From contig DEQI01000056.1 in NCBI GenBank assembly GCA_002360295.1, positions 1 through 5,583 of the forward strand: DNA of 5,583 nucleotides. The letters run 5' to 3'. Each line of letters opens with the position of its first letter. The stretch's first letter is position 1. The notes under the pieces were generated by a model. The model was not told the DNA's origin. It saw only the letters and a list, made by a program, of their open reading frames with translations, and ran no database searches. Shown here in pieces: positions 4,895-5,583 of this stretch. The position numbers and the translations under genes are program-made. The stretch is from Planococcaceae bacterium UBA3370. Lineage in GTDB: Bacteria > Bacillota > Bacilli > Bacillales_A > Planococcaceae.

Positions 4895-5583
4895 ATGCTA
4901 AAGAAATATTATAGTGATTTACATATTCATATTGGTCGCACTAGAAGTGGCAGAGCAGTAAAAATTACGGGCAGTAAAAATCTAACCTTACAAAATATAT
5001 TGAATACCGCGAGTGCGCGAAAAGGTCTTGATTTAATTGGCATTATTGATTGTCATTCACCTGAAATAATTGAAGAACTGGAGATGATGATGGATGAAGG
5101 GCATATTAAAGAGCTTATTGAAGGTGGGCTTCGATATCAAAATACTACGCTCATTTTAGGAGCTGAAATTGAACTATATGATGTGAATTGTCATGGACCT
5201 ATTCATGTTTTAGCGTACTTCCCAACACTAATGGTCATGAAGTCCTTTTCACTTTGGTTGAGTCAACATGTTAAAAATGTACATCTGAGCTCCCAACGGA
5301 TTTATTGTGATGCACACACATTACAGCAAAAAGTAATGGAGCTTGGTGGTTTGTTTATTCCCGCGCACGTGTTTACACCATTTAAAAGCTTATATGGGAA
5401 AGGTGTTTTACATAGTCTAACGGAAGTATTCGATCCGACTATGATTGATGCAATCGAGCTTGGACTTAGCTCTGATACGGAAATGGCAGGCAAAATCAAG
5501 GAGCTCACTAAGTATACATTCGTTACAAATTCAGATGCTCATTCTCTCGGAAAAATGGCTCGAGAATATCAAATTTTATGTTT
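4895..5583 (+). CDS. Endonuclease Q-like PHP-domain protein, 3' part beyond window
   Basis: The first 229 residues of an open frame that runs off the window end; the family is usually about 400 aa. Endonuclease Q cuts DNA on the 5' side of deaminated bases (uracil, hypoxanthine, xanthine) and abasic sites, starting an alternative repair path. It is known in Thermococcales and in some Bacillus species. The PHP metal-site motifs are in order: SDLHIH (7-12, with D8, H10, H12), GIIDCHSP (49-56, D52 and H54), GAEIEL (89-94, E91), HVLAYFP (104-110, H104), IPAHVFTPF (155-163, H158), AIELGL (186-191, E188) and NSDAHSLGK (212-220, D214 and H216). Missing from view is the C-terminal part, with the zinc-binding and helical regions. 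ATG 4895 is supported by GAGGGGGA (4882-4889). An in-frame ATG at 4880 adds five residues but overlaps that SD and abuts the terminator T run. Expression must pass the terminator at 4854-4877. Confidence 0.88.
   Translation, partial: MLKKYYSDLHIHIGRTRSGRAVKITGSKNLTLQNILNTASARKGLDLIGIIDCHSPEIIEELEMMMDEGHIKELIEGGLRYQNTTLILGAEIELYDVNCHGPIHVLAYFPTLMVMKSFSLWLSQHVKNVHLSSQRIYCDAHTLQQKVMELGGLFIPAHVFTPFKSLYGKGVLHSLTEVFDPTMIDAIELGLSSDTEMAGKIKELTKYTFVTNSDAHSLGKMAREYQILC

Noticed and set aside
5302..5508. Open frame on the minus strand (68 aa) inside the endoQ-like gene.
   Set aside because: The plus-strand frame has all expected PHP motifs across this interval; the minus frame is a shadow.

Overview
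The window looks like chromosome of a low-GC, spore-forming member of the Bacillales. The evidence is A+T-rich DNA, strong AGGAGG-type ribosome binding sites, a YjcZ-type tiny glycine-rich membrane protein, a YfnA/BcaP-type amino-acid permease and a Bacillus-type endonuclease Q. A Lysinibacillus/Solibacillus-like or related Bacillus host is my inference; nothing here fixes the genus. No tRNA, rRNA, insertion sequence, CRISPR array or phage gene is visible.

Layout. 1-184 is AT-rich and ends in an extended -10 promoter and a strong SD. 185-660 (+) is a broken GNAT acetyltransferase gene: its start codon reads ATT and one T is missing near 435-437. 801-977 (+) is a 58-aa YjcZ-family protein, ending at an intrinsic terminator (1079-1107). 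1322-1663 (+) is an unrecognised 113-aa beta-rich protein. Its promoter region carries a perfect 16-bp palindrome, and it ends at a terminator at 1806-1852. 1853-2129 holds a possible decayed membrane-peptide frame and then a near-consensus promoter with a palindrome over the -35. 2130-3521 (+) is an intact 463-aa APC permease, closed by an 18-bp hairpin terminator. 4341-3634 (-) is a lipoprotein gene interrupted by two in-frame TAA codons. 4666-4839 (+) is a 57-aa ORF with a good ribosome binding site. It is followed by a GAAA-loop terminator whose T-run ends 17 nt before the start of an endonuclease Q-like PHP gene (4895 to window edge, incomplete).

How the genes work together. This is mostly a row of independent single-gene transcription units, each with its own terminator, not one pathway. 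Two short genes (YjcZ-like and the 113-aa protein) have promoter regions that could be read as sporulation-sigma-like. The permease probably answers to amino-acid supply. The only arrangement that suggests coupled regulation is the 57-aa ORF, terminator and endoQ set, which looks like an attenuated leader in front of a DNA-repair nuclease. Two genes, and perhaps a third relic, are inactivated by point changes, so this is either a locus in decay or a sequence with errors. I see no convincing large undescribed system. The best leads are the attenuator-like endoQ leader and the palindromic operator candidate at 1273-1288.
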